Source of the DNA: a virus
IMG/VR virus record: IMGVR_UViG_3300021976_000022
Span: 1 to 50,669 of that record
DNA length: 50,669 nucleotides
Reading direction: 5' to 3' (one strand)
Part shown: positions 30,421-37,108 of the stretch, piece after piece
Layout: each line of letters opens with the position of its first letter
Position numbering within the stretch: the first letter of the stretch is position 1
The notes under the pieces: model-generated
Database searches by the model: none
What the model saw: the letters and a program-made list of their open reading frames with translations, nothing else
Told to the model about the DNA's origin: nothing
Position numbers and translations under genes: made by a program

Positions 30421-30660
30421 ATGACCCCGATTGCCAAATGGATGAAGTCCAACGCGCCCGAGCCCACGCGCAAGGGCGACGACTACCAGTGGCTCGCTGA
30501 AAAGCTCGGCGTTTCCTACAACAGCGCGCGCCGCTACATCGTCGGCGAACGCCTGCCGAGCCCCGACGTGATGCGCAAGATCGCCAAGCTCACGGGCGGC
30601 GCGATCACGGCCAACGAGTTCTTCGGAATCAAGCGCGACGCCGTCAAGCGCGCGGCCTGA
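30421..30660 (+). CDS. Cro-like HTH protein
   Basis: 79 residues. DYQWLAEKLGVSYNSARRYIVGERLPSPDVMRKIAKLTGGAITANEFFG is a clear HTH domain of the XRE/Cro kind (recognition helix SYNSARRYI). Divergent from the repressor gene, as expected for a Cro-like regulator of the genetic switch. Probably represses the maintenance promoter and promotes the lytic path. Confidence 0.85.
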   Translation: MTPIAKWMKSNAPEPTRKGDDYQWLAEKLGVSYNSARRYIVGERLPSPDVMRKIAKLTGGAITANEFFGIKRDAVKRAA

Positions 30661-30710
30661 GCGACCGCGCCGGCCGGTCGCCGGCAGATCCATGCCAGGA
30701 GCACTGACCT

Positions 30711-31025
30711 ATGAGCAGCGAAGCCGCTGAGGACCAAGGCCACGGACGCCGCGAGCCTGCAATGCAACTCAACCTCGACTTCGACACCGCGCGCTCGCGC
30801 AAGGACAAGATCACGGCGCTGATGCAGGAGATGGACGACATCAAGATGGCGCTCGCCGCCGAGTACAAGTCGTTCGAGGACGAGGGCGGCGACCGCGCGA
30901 TGCTGAAGCTCGTGATAAAGCGCAGCAAACAGGACAAGAGCAAGACCCGCTCGCAGCTCCGCGCCGAGGCGCAGTACATGGAGTGGTTCCTGCCCGACGT
31001 CGACAAGGAGGACGACGAGGAATAG
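30711..31025 (+). CDS. Small charged early protein
   Basis: 104 residues; start in GACCTATG with CAGGAG upstream. Acidic/Gln-rich start, then helical LDFDTARSRKDKITALMQEMDDIKMALAAEYKSFEDE and a Lys-rich segment (KRSKQDKSKTRSQLRAEAQYMEW) with an acidic tail. Three bases before the resolvase gene. Probably a DNA-metabolism accessory; family not recognised. Confidence 0.65.
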   Translation: MSSEAAEDQGHGRREPAMQLNLDFDTARSRKDKITALMQEMDDIKMALAAEYKSFEDEGGDRAMLKLVIKRSKQDKSKTRSQLRAEAQYMEWFLPDVDKEDDEE

Positions 31026-31028
31026 CGC

Positions 31029-31505
31029 GTGGCCTACCTCGGCCTCGATCTCGGCAAGTCGCTCGGCTGGGCGCTGTGGCGACGCGGCGACGTCGTCGAG
31101 TCGGGCGTCAAGCATTTCGGCGGCGAGGGCTCGACCGATGGCCTCGCCTTCTACGGCTTCCGGCTGTTCCTCGGCGACACGCGCAAGATGCTCGAACGCG
31201 CGGGCGAGCTGCTCGAAGGCATCATCTACGAGTCGGTCGACTTCATCGCGCGCGACAACGGGATCTATGCCGCCCACGTCTACGGCGCGATGTGGGGCAA
31301 TCTCGAAAGCTGGTGCGAGCAACGGGCAATCCCGCGCAAGGGCATCAACGTCGCGACGATCAAAAAGCACGTCACCGGCCACGGCAGCGCGGCCAAGCCG
31401 CTCGTCACCAAGCGCATCAAGCTGCTGTTCCCGCATGTCCGCGAGCACAACGAGGCCGACGCCGTGGCGGCGCTGATCACGGCCCGCAATAAATTCGGCA
31501 AATGA
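31029..31505 (+). CDS. RuvC-like Holliday-junction resolvase
   Basis: 158 residues; GTG start at 31029. The RNase H-like fold of RuvC: Asp7 in YLGLDLGKSLGWAL, Glu68 in IIYESVDFIA, and Asp144 in HNEADAVAAL. These acids would hold the metal ions that cut four-way junctions. Phage RuvC proteins resolve branched DNA before packaging. Located in the middle of the replication block with the small early gene before it. Confidence 0.85.
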   Translation: MAYLGLDLGKSLGWALWRRGDVVESGVKHFGGEGSTDGLAFYGFRLFLGDTRKMLERAGELLEGIIYESVDFIARDNGIYAAHVYGAMWGNLESWCEQRAIPRKGINVATIKKHVTGHGSAAKPLVTKRIKLLFPHVREHNEADAVAALITARNKFGK

Positions 31506-31518
31506 CGGAGGGCGCATC

Positions 31519-31731
31519 ATGACGAGGATCTTGTGGCGGCCGGCACGACGGGACGCACCCGTCATCGACAACACCTTGACGCACACCACGACCGAGCGGC
31601 CGCCGCTCGCCATGTCGAAGGACCTCGAATGGCACCGCCAGGAGCGACGCAGCCGAAACACCTGCATCGCCATCGTGCTGTTTCTGCTGGCCTTGCTCGG
31701 CATCGTCTTCGAGCCGTGGGCGTGGTTGTGA
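31519..31731 (+). CDS. Small single-span membrane protein
   Basis: 70 residues. Mostly charged N-terminal half, then a hydrophobic span (IAIVLFLLALLGIVFEPWAW, residues 50-69). ATG at 31519. Its stop overlaps the next start by one base. Possibly a membrane anchor; function unknown. Confidence 0.65.
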   Translation: MTRILWRPARRDAPVIDNTLTHTTTERPPLAMSKDLEWHRQERRSRNTCIAIVLFLLALLGIVFEPWAWL

Positions 31732-32126
31732 TGGTCGCCTATTCGTTCCAGCCGATGTTCGTCGACCCGATCCTGATGGGCCGAAAGGTCCACACGATCC
31801 GCGCCGACCGAAAACGGCACGCGCGCGTCGGCGAACAGCTGCAGCTCTACACGGGGATGCGAACCAAGAAGTGCCGGCTGATCGCGCGCGCGCAATGCCT
31901 GGATGTCTTGCCCTTGTCGATATCGTTCACGGCTCTCCGTGCAACGGACCGGCTGCAGATGCTCGACGGCCAGCGGATCGAAGGCGACGGCCTTGACGCG
32001 TTCGCCTATCGCGATGGCTTCGACAGCTGGCGGCACCTCAAGGAGTTCTGGTGTCTGCAACACGGCCGCACAGACCGCTTCGACGGCGTCATCATCTACT
32101 GGCGCGACATGGAGTGCATGTTGTGA
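31731..32126 (+). CDS. ASCH-domain protein
   Basis: 131 residues, ATG at 31731 overlapping the previous stop. FQPMFVDPILMGRKVHTIRADRKRHARVGEQLQLYTGMRTKKCRLI is a PUA-like ASCH domain (K-V-H-T-I-R strand, V-G-x-x-L-Q-L-Y strand, C-R-L-I strand). ASCH domains bind RNA or nucleotides, and some act as nucleases or in RNA metabolism; a role here is inferred only from family. Upstream of the methyltransferase remnant. Confidence 0.8.
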   Translation: MVAYSFQPMFVDPILMGRKVHTIRADRKRHARVGEQLQLYTGMRTKKCRLIARAQCLDVLPLSISFTALRATDRLQMLDGQRIEGDGLDAFAYRDGFDSWRHLKEFWCLQHGRTDRFDGVIIYWRDMECML

Positions 32127-32179
32127 CCGCGAGACGCCGCGCGGCCGGCGCCCGTTCGACGCATGAGAGGGAAAGGCTG

Positions 32180-32407
32180 ATGGCCGCACCCTATCCGCTG
32201 CTCGATCTGTTTTCCGGCATCGGCGGTTTCTCGCTCGGCCTCGAAGCAACGGGCGGTTTCGCGACGGTTGCTTTTTGCGAGGCCAACGGGCTTCCCAATC
32301 GGATGGACCGACTGCATCAGCTAGGCAACGCGGTCCACCCGGCGCTGGTCGAGGTCGTCGGCAACGCCTTTCTCATGATGATCGAAACGAGAGGGAAAGA
32401 CCGATGA
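32180..32407 (+). CDS. Miniature C5 cytosine methyltransferase remnant
   Basis: 75 residues. Residues 9-16 (DLFSGIGG) are motif I of C5 DNA methyltransferases, followed by LGLEATGGF and AFCE. Then, instead of the catalytic PCQ (motif IV), ENV (VI) and target-recognition regions, the sequence passes at once to GLPNRMDRLHQLGNAVHPAL, the C-terminal motif X region. About 250-350 residues present in a full enzyme are missing and the frame stays open. Start chosen at the ATG 32180 with GAGAGGGAAAG upstream; an in-frame GTG at 32123 is also possible. Not an active methylase by itself. Confidence 0.75.
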   Translation: MAAPYPLLDLFSGIGGFSLGLEATGGFATVAFCEANGLPNRMDRLHQLGNAVHPALVEVVGNAFLMMIETRGKDR

Positions 32408-32667
32408 GCATGAAACGCACGCTGGTCGCCCTCAACGAGGCCGAATGGCAGACGGTCGAAAAATTCCGCGCGCGCTGCGGATTGAAAAGCACCGCCGCCG
32501 CGCTGCGCTGGCTGGTCTGCGATGGGCTCGAAGTTTTCGACAAGGCCCAGGGCGTCGAGCGCGCGCCCTTCAAGCTGTGCGACTGCGATCCGCGCAGAAC
32601 GTGCGCCAGCGCCTTCGGACGGCCGTTCGAGGGCAGCTGTCGCCGCAATCAGGGAGTGGACCTATGA
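32404..32667 (+). CDS. RHH-like protein with Cys-rich tail
   Basis: 87 residues, overlapping the previous stop (ATGA). KRTLVALNEAEWQTVEKFRARCGLKSTAAALRWLVCDGLEVF looks like a ribbon-helix-helix (CopG/Arc-type) DNA-binding domain, followed by a Cys-rich tail (LCDCDPRRTCASAFGRPFEGSC) that might bind a metal. Possible regulator. The start uses the GAGAGGGAAAG leader seen in the previous gene. Confidence 0.6.
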   Translation: MSMKRTLVALNEAEWQTVEKFRARCGLKSTAAALRWLVCDGLEVFDKAQGVERAPFKLCDCDPRRTCASAFGRPFEGSCRRNQGVDL

Positions 32668-32987
32668 ACGAAGCTCTCATCATCGTGCTGCTCGGCCACA
32701 TCGAGCGGCGAGCCGTCGAGCTGGACGAGGCGCGCGCGACCGTCGCGCGGCTGCATTACCGCGTCGCCACGCTGGTAGACGCCTCGCAGGCCGCACTCTG
32801 CGACAACGTCGATCTGACGAAGCAACGGACCCAGCTGCAACTTGAACAAGAGCGCCTGCTCGCCGTCGTGAATGCCGCGCGACACTTCTTCGCCGTCTGC
32901 GCGAAGGCGCCGAGCGACGAGATGGCGGCAGAAACCATGGCCGCATCCCACGCGCTGCGCAGCGCCGTCGCGTGCATCACGCTATGA
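32664..32987 (+). CDS. Small helical protein
   Basis: 107 residues; ATGA overlap with the previous gene; ATG in GACCTATG. Almost all helical with a coiled-coil pattern (DEARATVARLHYRVATLVDASQA; RTQLQLEQERLLAVVNAARHFFAVC). No family recognised. Confidence 0.65.
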   Translation: MNEALIIVLLGHIERRAVELDEARATVARLHYRVATLVDASQAALCDNVDLTKQRTQLQLEQERLLAVVNAARHFFAVCAKAPSDEMAAETMAASHALRSAVACITL

Positions 32988-33214
32988 GCGCGCAATCCCA
33001 ACAACTGCGCGAGGTCGCCGAGCGGCTGCGCGCCATCGCACGCGGCGAGTTCGGTGGCCTGCCGATGAAGCTGCAGGCGTCGCTTGACGCCGAGCTGGTC
33101 GACGACGCGGCGGCCTCGTTCGAAAAATTGTGGGCCGGCCTCGACGCCATGCAAAGCGAGCTGAAGGCGTCGATCGCGGAGAGCAAGGCGGCTCGCGGGT
33201 TGGCCGACCCATGA
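32984..33214 (+). CDS. Small helical protein
   Basis: 76 residues; ATG at 32984 overlaps the previous stop (ATGA). Helical sequence (LREVAERLRAIARGEFGGL; ASFEKLWAGLDAMQSELKASIAESKAARGL). Similar composition to the gene before and after; perhaps a family of small coiled-coil proteins. Not recognised. Confidence 0.6.
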   Translation: MSAQSQQLREVAERLRAIARGEFGGLPMKLQASLDAELVDDAAASFEKLWAGLDAMQSELKASIAESKAARGLADP

Positions 33215-33447
33215 GAGCGCCGACGCAACTGCCTCCCGAGCTGGGCGACATGAGCTACCTGCGCGACATCGGCGCGCGCGTCCGCACGGTCGCCGACGCG
33301 ATCGTCGAGGATTCGAGCAGCAACATGAAATGGAAGGCCCAGCTCGAGATCGACGCCGACGCGATCGACGAGACGGCGACGCGCTGCGACCAGCTGCTCG
33401 CGATGCTCTTTCTGCTCACGGCCATCGACACATCGAAGCCGCAGTGA
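33211..33447 (+). CDS. Small helical protein
   Basis: 78 residues; ATGA-coupled to the previous gene, stop two bases before the replication gene. LRDIGARVRTVADAIVEDSSSNMKWKAQLEIDADAIDETATRCDQLLAMLFLL. Mostly helical. No family recognised. Confidence 0.6.
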   Translation: MRAPTQLPPELGDMSYLRDIGARVRTVADAIVEDSSSNMKWKAQLEIDADAIDETATRCDQLLAMLFLLTAIDTSKPQ

Positions 33448-33449
33448 TC

Positions 33450-34502
33450 ATGGCCAGGAACAAAATCCGCCGCGTCGATTTCTGGCCTGACGAGTTTCTG
33501 GCCGGCGTGAGCAATCTCGATTACGCCGAGGTCGGGCCTTATTGGATCGCGTGCTGCCTCATGTACTCGCGCGGCGGGCCGATCGACGATGACGACAAGT
33601 TCATCGCCAAGGCCATCGGCTGCCACTGGCGGACGTGGCGGACGATCAAGCTGCGGCTGCTCGCGCTGGGCAAGCTGCATCTCAGTGACGGCAAACTGAC
33701 CAACGCGCGCGCGATGGCTGAAATGGGAAAGGCGAGCGGCCGGGTCGATGACGCGCACGCGGCCGCAGCGCAATCGGTGCGCGCAAGAGCCGAGCGGCGT
33801 GCAGCGAAGTCGACCCCGTCAGGAACGGTTCAGGATGCGGTCAGGAACGGTTCAGGATCGGTTCAGGATGGCGTCACAATCGATTCACAATCGGTTCAGG
33901 ATGGACCACAACCCAACGATTACAATGAGATACCCGAAGCGCCGGCTTCATCGCGCGCTCGAGCTAACCACCAACCACCAACCACCAACCAGAAGAAAGA
34001 GATAACCAAGACCTCGTTCTGTGGTGAGGTGTCGCGCGAGGCAACCCCGTTGAACCCGCCACCGCCACGCCCCTCGAACGCGAGCGTGCTTCCGGAAGGA
34101 TGGGAGCCAAAGCCCGATCTCGCGTCGTGGGCGGAGACCAAGCTCGCAGACGAAGCGCCCGGCCTGTCGGTCGGTGGGGAGGTCGAGAGGTTCAGAAATC
34201 ACTATCGCGGCAAAGCCGGCCGGACGACCAGCAACGACTGGTCAGCGACGTTCAAGAATTGGATTGGCGATTCGATCAGCAGGAGCAAGACCAATGGCCA
34301 ACGACCTCACCACGACTACCAGAAGCCCAGCGGCAAACTTGGCGCCGGCGCAGAGCGCTACATCCTGGCTGAGTACGCGCGCAGCGGCGGACCTGAGAGC
34401 GCCGACGAACAGCGACGGTCTGCCAAGCCCATCGTCGTGGGTTCCGCCTCTCTGGCCGATGACGCGCCAGCAACTGAGAAACGCAATCGAAAAGCTCGAT
34501 GA
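33450..34502 (+). CDS. DUF1376-type replication initiation-like protein
   Basis: 350 residues; ATG at 33450. Residues ~7-60 (RVDFWPDEFLAGVSNLDYAEVGPYWIACCLMYSRGGPI) carry the DUF1376 (YdaU-type) signature found in phage replication proteins. A low-complexity part (residues ~120-155) is encoded by an array of 11-bp repeats. After a Pro-rich linker, DLASWAETKLADEAP and GKAGRTTSNDWSATFKNWI make the second conserved part. By family and location it is probably the initiator that binds these repeats, as lambda O does. Confidence 0.75.
   Translation: MARNKIRRVDFWPDEFLAGVSNLDYAEVGPYWIACCLMYSRGGPIDDDDKFIAKAIGCHWRTWRTIKLRLLALGKLHLSDGKLTNARAMAEMGKASGRVDDAHAAAAQSVRARAERRAAKSTPSGTVQDAVRNGSGSVQDGVTIDSQSVQDGPQPNDYNEIPEAPASSRARANHQPPTTNQKKEITKTSFCGEVSREATPLNPPPPRPSNASVLPEGWEPKPDLASWAETKLADEAPGLSVGGEVERFRNHYRGKAGRTTSNDWSATFKNWIGDSISRSKTNGQRPHHDYQKPSGKLGAGAERYILAEYARSGGPESADEQRRSAKPIVVGSASLADDAPATEKRNRKAR
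33815..33902 (+). repeat. In-gene iteron array (8 x 11 bp), candidate replication origin
   Basis: Eight consecutive 11-bp units in perfect register, beginning at 33815, 33826, 33837, 33848, 33859, 33870, 33881 and 33892. Four are exactly CGGTTCAGGAT (33826, 33848, 33859, 33892); the others keep most of the TCA core and flanks. They lie inside the DUF1376-type gene, where they encode a repeated 11-residue SGSVQDG-type motif. In-gene iterons in an initiator gene are the hallmark of lambda-type origins. Confidence 0.8.
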
Positions 34503-35013
34503 GCTGCTGACGCCCGCGAGCCCTCGCACGATTCGCGCGGAGCTTGGTCAGCTGATGTTCGTGACGCATCCGGCCAGCTTGGAGGGCGCGCCGCTGGCCG
34601 TGAAAAAAGCGTTCATCGACCAGATGATGGCGGACTACGTGCCGCTGCTGGCTCATCTGCCGGCTGACGTGATTGCCAGCGCGGCAACGTCGTGTGCGCG
34701 TCGCTCGAAGTTCTATCCGATGCCGGCCGAGCTGTTGGAGTTCGCCGCGCCGATGATCGCCCAGCGCCACGACATGCGCCGGCGGGCGATCCAGCTGCTC
34801 GGCGATCTCGACCGCAAGCCTGCGGACGTGCCGCGCGAGACGCCGGCGCAGCGCATACGCCATCTGCGTGATCTCTACCTGACGCCAAAGTTTTTCACGC
34901 CGCACAAGGCCAACCGCTACGAGCAGGAATTGGCCGCGCTCGAGGGCCGCGAGCCCGTCGAGTTCAAGGAGCCCATTGGTGAAGCATCGCAAGAGCAGAC
35001 CGCGTCACCGTAG
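34294..35013 (+). CDS. Replication-block protein, possible helicase loader or accessory
   Basis: 239 residues if begun at the ATG 34294, which has AGGAG eight bases upstream but overlaps the initiator gene by 209 bases. A shorter start at 34459 (MTRQQLRNAIEKLDELL) lacks a ribosome site. The part from MTRQQL is well ordered: LTPASPRTIRAELGQLMFV, LAVKKAFIDQMMADYVPLLAHLPADVIASA, then ETPAQRIRHLRDLYLTPKFFTPHKANRYEQEL. Helical, without a Walker A motif, so not a DnaC-type ATPase. Follows the initiator, where phages often place the helicase loader. Role inferred only. Confidence 0.55.
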   Translation: MANDLTTTTRSPAANLAPAQSATSWLSTRAAADLRAPTNSDGLPSPSSWVPPLWPMTRQQLRNAIEKLDELLTPASPRTIRAELGQLMFVTHPASLEGAPLAVKKAFIDQMMADYVPLLAHLPADVIASAATSCARRSKFYPMPAELLEFAAPMIAQRHDMRRRAIQLLGDLDRKPADVPRETPAQRIRHLRDLYLTPKFFTPHKANRYEQELAALEGREPVEFKEPIGEASQEQTASP

Positions 35014-35509
35014 CCGGCGCGATCCGGTGCGGATGAGCGACAACGTCGGACCAACGGCCGAGACACTGGCGCACCTGAAGCCGTGGCCGATCGAGCGGCT
35101 GCGCGCCGCTCGCATGATCACGGAAGGCGAGTTCGGCGCCGCGTGCAAGATCGTGGCGGCGTACAAATTCATCACCGCCGCCGTCGGCTTCAAGCCGCTC
35201 GATCTCGCGCGCATCGGCAAGAGCCACGGCGACCTGGGCGACAGCGGCGAGCGCGTGTTCGCGATCTACATTCGATGGGGCAACAGCGTGCAGGCAACGC
35301 TCGCGAGCGGCGGGCTGTTCGTGCGGCCTCACGTCTTCGTCGAGCTGATCGAGGACACGCGGCCGATCCGGGCCTATTGGCTGCGGCCGCTCGTCCTGGC
35401 CTGTCAGCGCTGGCAGCGGTTCAGCACCGAGTACGACGACGCACAGGCGGCCAAGCTGAAGCCCGAGCGCCACACGATCATGGTGCCCGGTGCCGAGCCG
35501 CCGTCATGA
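34979..35509 (+). CDS. Hypothetical protein, GTG start
   Basis: 176 residues; the GTG at 34979 has AAGGAG seven bases upstream (ATG at 35033 is an alternative). Basic N-terminus (KHRKSRPRHRSRR), then WPIERLRAARMITEGEFGAACKIVAAYKFITAAVGFKPLDLARIGK and a beta-rich end with many Arg, Pro and Trp residues. Its stop overlaps the GIY-YIG gene start (ATGA). Could be an antiterminator or replication accessory; no family recognised. Confidence 0.6.
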   Translation: MKHRKSRPRHRSRRDPVRMSDNVGPTAETLAHLKPWPIERLRAARMITEGEFGAACKIVAAYKFITAAVGFKPLDLARIGKSHGDLGDSGERVFAIYIRWGNSVQATLASGGLFVRPHVFVELIEDTRPIRAYWLRPLVLACQRWQRFSTEYDDAQAAKLKPERHTIMVPGAEPPS

Positions 35510-36027
35510 CGCGCCCGAAGTTTCCCAAGGTCGTGACGGTCTACGCGCTGGAGTCGACGCGCGATCGTCGGGTCCGCTACATCGGGCAGACGGCCGGGTT
35601 TGCCAAAGATCGCCTCACCAAGCACCTGAAGCAGGCGAGAGTTGGCCGCACCGGAATTCTCAACAACTGGATGCGCGCCGAGATAGCCGAGGGTTTCGCG
35701 ATCGTCATGACGGTCATTGCTGAAGCCGGCACGCGGGACGAGACGGCGCAGCGCCTGTTCGCCGCTGCCGGTTGCGACCTGCTGGTCGAGCCAAGGCCCG
35801 CTGGTCATGGTCCACGGGCTAACTTCGCTCGCGTCGTATCGGCCGAGACGAGAGAAAGACTTTCGGCGGCCGGAACGGGAAGGTTCCACACGGAGGCGAC
35901 GAAGAAAAAGATAAGCAGATCAATGTTCCGCTGCCCTTCGGTCGAGACTCGTAACGTGGCGCAATCGCCAGTGATTGCCGGCGAAGGACTTGACCACGAG
36001 CTTGTGCATCATCTGCGAAAGGGATAG
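35506..36027 (+). CDS. GIY-YIG nuclease with NUMOD3-like motif (free-standing homing endonuclease)
   Basis: 173 residues; ATG at 35506, overlapping the previous stop. N-terminal GIY-YIG-like core: VVTVYALESTRDRRVRYIGQT (the first motif is V-Y-A, the second R-Y-I-G), then DRLTKHLKQA. Residues ~113-140 (AETRERLSAAGTGRFHTEATKKKISRSM) match the NUMOD3 DNA-binding repeat common in free-standing homing endonucleases. Its first motif differs from canonical GIY, so cleavage activity is uncertain. Located between replication genes and an HNH endonuclease. Confidence 0.7.
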   Translation: MTRPKFPKVVTVYALESTRDRRVRYIGQTAGFAKDRLTKHLKQARVGRTGILNNWMRAEIAEGFAIVMTVIAEAGTRDETAQRLFAAAGCDLLVEPRPAGHGPRANFARVVSAETRERLSAAGTGRFHTEATKKKISRSMFRCPSVETRNVAQSPVIAGEGLDHELVHHLRKG

Positions 36028-36119
36028 GACCAATTTTATTCCATGGTGCTGCGCGCCCACAGCCCATCGGGGATCATTCACGGCAGATCGCCGAGGCACT
36101 GACCTCCGCGTCGCCGGCA

Positions 36120-36152
36120 GGGCGGCGGATCGGGCCAACCCATCCGCCGCCC
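36120..36152 (+). repeat. 11-bp perfect hairpin upstream of the HNH gene
   Basis: GGGCGGCGGAT (36120-36130) pairs with ATCCGCCGCCC (36142-36152) around an 11-base loop. No T-run follows; it ends 24 bases before the HNH start, in the 149-base gap after the GIY-YIG gene. Could slow translation or processing of the endonuclease message. Confidence 0.8.
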
Positions 36153-36176
36153 GCTACCCCAGCCCCCAGGTGATCC

Positions 36177-36512
36177 ATGCCGATGCGGCCACCGCAGCAC
36201 CGGCCGGCATGGCACAAGCCGATCGACGAGAGCGAGCGCCAGCGCAAGCGCGAGTACGACCGCAATCGGCCATCCTCGACGGATCGTGGCTACGACGTGG
36301 CATGGCGCAAGCTGCGTGCGGTGTTCATCAAGCAACACCCTGTCTGCCAGCGTGTCGGATGCAACGCGGCCTCGATTGACGCTGACCACATTCTCTCGGT
36401 TCGCGATCATCCAGAGCTACGGCTCGAATGGTCGAACCTGCGTGCGCTATGCCGCTCGCACCACAGCGAGCGCACCGCACGCGAGCAAGGCTTCGCCCGT
36501 CGCAAGTCATGA
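36177..36512 (+). CDS. HNH endonuclease
   Basis: 111 residues; ATG at 36177 after AGGTGATCC. HNH motif with His in IDADHILSVRDHPELRLEWSNLRALCRSHHSERTA (about residues 68-102): D-H pair, N in NLRAL and C-x2-HH metal-binding end. Upstream CQRVGC supplies Cys for a possible zinc knuckle. Phage HNH proteins usually act beside terminase in packaging or as homing nickases; here the gene is 12 kb from the terminase, next to the GIY-YIG gene. Confidence 0.85.
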   Translation: MPMRPPQHRPAWHKPIDESERQRKREYDRNRPSSTDRGYDVAWRKLRAVFIKQHPVCQRVGCNAASIDADHILSVRDHPELRLEWSNLRALCRSHHSERTAREQGFARRKS

Positions 36513-36533
36513 CCCCCGCCCCGCTGCGAAGGG

Positions 36534-36569
36534 CCGCCGACGATGCTGCGTACTTGGCATCGTCGGCGG
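36534..36569. repeat. 13-bp perfect inverted repeat after the HNH gene
   Basis: CCGCCGACGATGC (36534-36546) and GCATCGTCGGCGG (36557-36569) with a 10-base spacer, 22 bases after the HNH stop. No T-run follows. Confidence 0.85.
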
Positions 36570-36571
36570 CA

Positions 36572-36589
36572 ACTCGAGCTAGCTCGAGT
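36572..36589. repeat. 18-bp perfect palindrome
   Basis: ACTCGAGCT / AGCTCGAGT is a perfect 18-bp palindrome, two bases after the 13-bp hairpin. Could be a dimeric-protein binding site or a cruciform. Confidence 0.85.
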
Positions 36590-36633
36590 GCGCCCCTCCA
36601 ACGTGGTCGGAAATCTTAACGAGGCCTCGCGCC

Positions 36634-36768
36634 ATGACCTCGCCCGATCGCGAACGCGGACACCAGCGTCGCGAGCTGAAGGATACGCTGCTGCTGTTGC
36701 TCGCGTGCCTCGCTGCAGTGTTCACCGCAGGCGCTGTCGCAGCGGGCATCATATGGTTCGCGCAATGA
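36634..36768 (+). CDS. Tiny membrane protein
   Basis: 44 residues. Charged start (SPDRERGHQRRELKD) then one hydrophobic segment (TLLLLLACLAAVFTAGAVAAGIIWF, residues 18-42). Its stop overlaps the next start (ATGA). Below usual gene-calling size, but the coupled pair and consistent membrane pattern support it. Confidence 0.6.
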   Translation: MTSPDRERGHQRRELKDTLLLLLACLAAVFTAGAVAAGIIWFAQ

Positions 36769-36851
36769 CCCCGATGCGCCTGTTCGCCCTGATCTGGATC
36801 GCGTCCATCGTGGTCATGGTGCTGCTGCTCGCGCCAATGGTCCTTCGCTAG
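36765..36851 (+). CDS. Tiny membrane protein
   Basis: 28 residues (MTPMRLFALIWIASIVVMVL then LLAPMVLR), nearly all hydrophobic. Starts in ATGA overlap with the 44-residue protein. The pair looks like a two-gene membrane-peptide unit, similar in kind to small holin-like or inhibitor peptides. Confidence 0.5.
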   Translation: MTPMRLFALIWIASIVVMVLLLAPMVLR

Positions 36852-36878
36852 TTCGTCGAGGTCCGGCCAGCCCGTCAT

Positions 36879-36914
36879 CGCTGGTCATGGTCCGCCCCCG
36901 CTCCATGACCAGCG
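36879..36914. repeat. 12-bp perfect inverted repeat after the tiny membrane genes
   Basis: CGCTGGTCATGG (36879-36890) and CCATGACCAGCG (36903-36914) with a 12-base loop; no T-run follows. The fourth long inverted structure within 800 bases. Confidence 0.85.
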
Positions 36915-37077
36915 AACGCAGAGCCCCGGAGTGGTCCGGCCGGTGCCGAGCATATGGCACCGCGCCGGCCGCTTGGTCTCGGGCCGCTTGTCAAAGCAAT
37001 TCGGACATGCCGCCTGCGGTATTTCAGCCGCTTGGGGGAAGAGCTGTAGGGAGGCCGTGGGATGCCCTCCGGGAAAG

Positions 37078-37108
37078 CCGGGGTAGGGGTAGGGGGCAGG
37101 GTAGGGGC
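37078..37108 (+). other. G-quadruplex-prone tract
   Basis: At least four G-runs of three or more, separated by TA or CA (CCGGGGTAGGGG... to ...GGGTAGGGG), fit a G-quadruplex motif on the plus strand. Structure not tested. Confidence 0.7.

Noticed and set aside
30534-32249. 571-residue minus-strand open frame opposite the resolvase block
   Set aside because: It covers the clear RuvC-like, ASCH and Cro-like genes and has shadow-like composition.
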